From Portunus trituberculatus (Eukaryota; Arthropoda; Malacostraca; Decapoda; Portunidae), in assembly GCF_017591435.1 (NCBI RefSeq), contig NC_059294.1:14512604-14576603 (forward strand): a stretch of DNA of 64,000 bases, written 5' to 3'. Shown in pieces: positions 61,814 through 64,000 of the stretch. Every line of letters begins with the position of its first letter. The first letter of the stretch is position 1. A program made the position numbers and the translations under genes. A model generated the notes under the pieces. It was not told the origin of the DNA, did no database searches, and was given only the letters and a program-made list of their open reading frames with translations.

Positions 61814-61815
<2 letters not shown>
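59885..61815. other. C/T-rich unique DNA
   Basis: 60,000-60,330 and 61,200-61,690 are strongly C/T-rich on the plus strand; 60,740-61,050 is A/G-rich. No gene is recognised. Confidence 0.5.
60623..60666 (+). repeat. (GTA)n trinucleotide array
   Basis: About 15 units. Confidence 0.96.

Positions 61816-61859
<44 letters not shown>
61816..61859 (+). repeat. (TG)n microsatellite
   Basis: Twenty-two units, ending in GCGCAAG. Confidence 0.97.
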
Positions 61860-61862
<3 letters not shown>

Positions 61863-62202
61863 AAGTTCCTAGGCTCAGCAGGGGTCCTCTACATGATCCT
61901 AGTCTGAGTCATGTTTTATTAGTGAAGGATCAGCCTTGCGTTCTCTCAGCCTGGTACTCCTCAGCCCCTCTCTCTCCGTCCCCCCTTGGGTACGTCTTCC
62001 TCGCTGCGCCACCCCAGGGAGCTTCCCCGCTTCCACCCGTACCCTTGCAGATCGCTTCCCCGCCGCCCCCTGGCACTCTTAATTGTAGGAAGGAAGCAAG
62101 GGGGCGCACCAAAGGCTTTTTGTTAACGACTGAGTGGACATGAAGACTCCAAGTTGTTGTTCTGTTACTATAAATGAAACACGGAAAGTAGGACGAGCAA
62201 CT

Positions 62203-62205
<3 letters not shown>

Positions 62206-62251
<46 letters not shown>
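62206..62251 (+). repeat. (CT)n microsatellite
   Basis: Twenty-three units. Confidence 0.97.
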
Positions 62252-62253
<2 letters not shown>

Positions 62254-63870
62254 AGGTACCAGCCATGCATCACCAGATTATGCTGCTCCCTCCCCCTAAT
62301 TCCTCATCTGCATAGCGGTCGGTGCCTCTCCACATCAGCATCCATCAGGCATCCTCAACACTCCCTTGCCAGGTGAGTCAACAGTTTTTCTTTGGCGGTG
62401 CAGTACTCAGCCTCGCAAGACAGGTGGTGTCAGGAGGGTGGTTAAAATGGGACTTGCGCCATCTCGATAAGGGTTTGTGGTTTTATGGGCTTGTGGTTTA
62501 ATGGATGTTATTCGTGCTGGCGTGTATTTTAATTGTCCAACTTTTAATTGCTTATATACATTACTGTAATGCGTAAATATAAACAGGCTGAGTGGTAATT
62601 TAAGCGACCTTACCCTTACAGATCATAAACGTATTGTTTTTTACTAGTTATTTATGAAGCTATAAACTTTAACTCGCATGCTTAACCAAGATAAAAAAAA
62701 TAGATAAATAAAATAACATCCACTTAACCATTATATATAATACCACCATCACCATCACTATCACACACACAAGCACACCACCACCACATACAAAACCACA
62801 ATACCACAACCAAACTTCATGTAGCAATTAGAAACAGAGAAACGAAATGAACTGAATGGTTTCTGCTCGACCAGGTAGCTCAGGTGAGGAACAAAGGTAA
62901 GGACTCAGGTGATGCCCGAGATTACCTGCTCCGCTAACTGGATTTTATGCCTAATTGACCACCAAAGCGATGAGGATTGGCCGATGAACCTGATGGGGCC
63001 AGAAGGTGTTGGGGGATGGGGAGTGGTGAAGTGAGGGGAGGATAAGCTCACTGTGGAGGCGTAGAGCGTGACGACTGGGAAGATGGGGGTGGGTTACGGG
63101 GCCTGTCGGTTTGTGGTGAGCTGTGTATTGATGAGCTATGGAATTGGTGGTTTACTGTGAGTGTGGAGTGTTGGGAAGTTTTTATTGTGCATGGAGACAA
63201 CAATGGCAACACGACGCCGCCAGAATATAAGGCTTCTCGTTCTAAACTCCCGAAGGAATGTCTGGTATTTTCTATATTGGTTGCCGGAGTTAGTGTTGTT
63301 TTTGCTGTCCAGGTGTTAGTCGCAGGTGCGGCTGATGAGTGGCTGTCTACATTATTCCCAGCAATATCTCGTAATAACAAAGCCATGGGAATTTCTGCAG
63401 TCACTGAAGAGAAAGAAATCAAGCTATTCATATTGTCTTAGTATTTACAGGAACGCATAAATCTTGCCCATCAACTGCACCAGCAAAAAGAACAACACGG
63501 TTACCACCAACACCACCTCCACAAACAAAAACAACAATAACAACAACAAAGACAATAATGAACGAATAAGTGAACAAACAAACCAAAGCTATCAGCAGTC
63601 ACACCTCTACACAACACACTCAGGCAGCGAGGGTAACTCAGGTAATTAAGAGAGAAAATGCCGAACATACCTGCGGGGGAGTCGGCACAGGTGTGTGGGA
63701 GTAAGGTGGGGGGGAAGGAAGAGGGAAGGGGAGCAGGCATGGCGTATGTGCGTGGTCGGGCTCATTAGCATGTATGAATAGTAATGAGGGGCGGCGGGTG
63801 GGGTGTGTCGCAGGTAATGTGGGCGGGGAGAGCACAGGTGAGGGCGAGTCCCCAGCTGGTGACAGGTATT
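62252..63870. other. Unique DNA, nothing recognised
   Basis: AT-rich at 62,500-62,870 with scattered ACC/CAC words. Overlapping frames on both strands at 63,050-63,440 lack motifs. 63,520-63,560 is AAC-rich. Confidence 0.5.
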
Positions 63871-63954
63871 GGTGGTGGTGGTGGTGGTGGTGGTGGTGGT
63901 GGTGGTGGTGGTGGTGGTGGTGGTGGTGGTGGTGGTGGTGCTGCTGCTGCTGCT
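63871..63954 (+). repeat. (GGT)23-(GCT)n compound trinucleotide array
   Basis: Seventy bp of perfect GGT pass directly at 63,941 into about five CTG units. Confidence 0.97.
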
Positions 63955-64000
63955 CAGGGTGTAATGTTAATTATGTTGATAATGCGTTTGTGATAATGTT

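Overview
This 64 kb window looks like intergenic or intronic DNA from an animal, most likely a decapod crustacean and possibly a brachyuran crab. The reasons are: a very high density of long, nearly perfect (GA)n/(TC)n and (GT)n/(CA)n arrays; interspersed (GGA)n, (TAG)n, (AAT)n and (AT)n arrays; metazoan-type nuclear tRNA genes; a tRNA-derived SINE whose body resembles my recollection of crab/decapod SINEs; and a degenerate CCTAA-like tract of the arthropod telomere type. The taxon is an inference. The eukaryotic nuclear character is clear: there are no compact gene runs, no ribosome binding sites and no operons.

Functional RNA content is small but good. There are three tRNA genes, each followed by a T-run: tRNA-Asn(GTT) on the minus strand near 19.0 kb, tRNA-Asp(GTC) on the minus strand near 37.55 kb, and tRNA-Gln(TTG) on the plus strand near 41.35 kb. 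A tRNA-derived SINE lies at 36.6-36.9 kb, wedged between two (GT)n arrays. A weaker tRNA-like relic with A and B boxes lies near 5.7 kb.

No complete protein-coding gene can be recognised. Almost every long open frame is a microsatellite read as Ser-Leu, Arg-Glu, Cys-Val, Thr-His, Tyr-Ile or poly-Ser/Glu. A few non-repetitive pieces have exon-like properties: a terminal-exon candidate at 42,630-42,786 (minus) with coding-like codon use and a good splice acceptor; a first-exon candidate at 31,853-32,109 (plus) ending in GTGAGT; a small internal-exon candidate at 35,464-35,535 (plus); a C-terminal-exon candidate at 28,485-28,663 (minus) with a nearby AATAAA; and a GC-rich promoter-like start at 24.5-24.75 kb with a YY1-like motif over its ATG. 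None belongs to a family I can name, and none is shown to join another.

Layout: 0-9 kb is unique DNA with purine-rich stretches and five (GT/CA) arrays. At 9.2-9.4 kb there is the CCTAA-like tract. At 10.7-12.2 kb there is a dense cluster of six (TC)n arrays, two of them with their flanks forming a 100-bp duplication. At 14-17 kb there is trinucleotide and A-rich low-complexity DNA. At 17-25 kb there are GC-richer islands and tRNA-Asn. At 26.5-27.6 kb lies TAAT-rich, possibly regulatory unique DNA. At 28-36 kb there are exon candidates among (GA)n arrays. At 36-44 kb lie the SINE, tRNA-Asp, tRNA-Gln, a 254-bp (AT)n array and the terminal-exon candidate. At 44-64 kb there are further arrays, including a perfectly matched (GA)22/(TC)22 inverted pair, a degenerate ~32-bp minisatellite, and a (GGT)n-(GCT)n tract at the window end. 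By my rough tally, simple repeats occupy about 5 kb. I see no undescribed multi-gene system here; the unusual content is repeat architecture.
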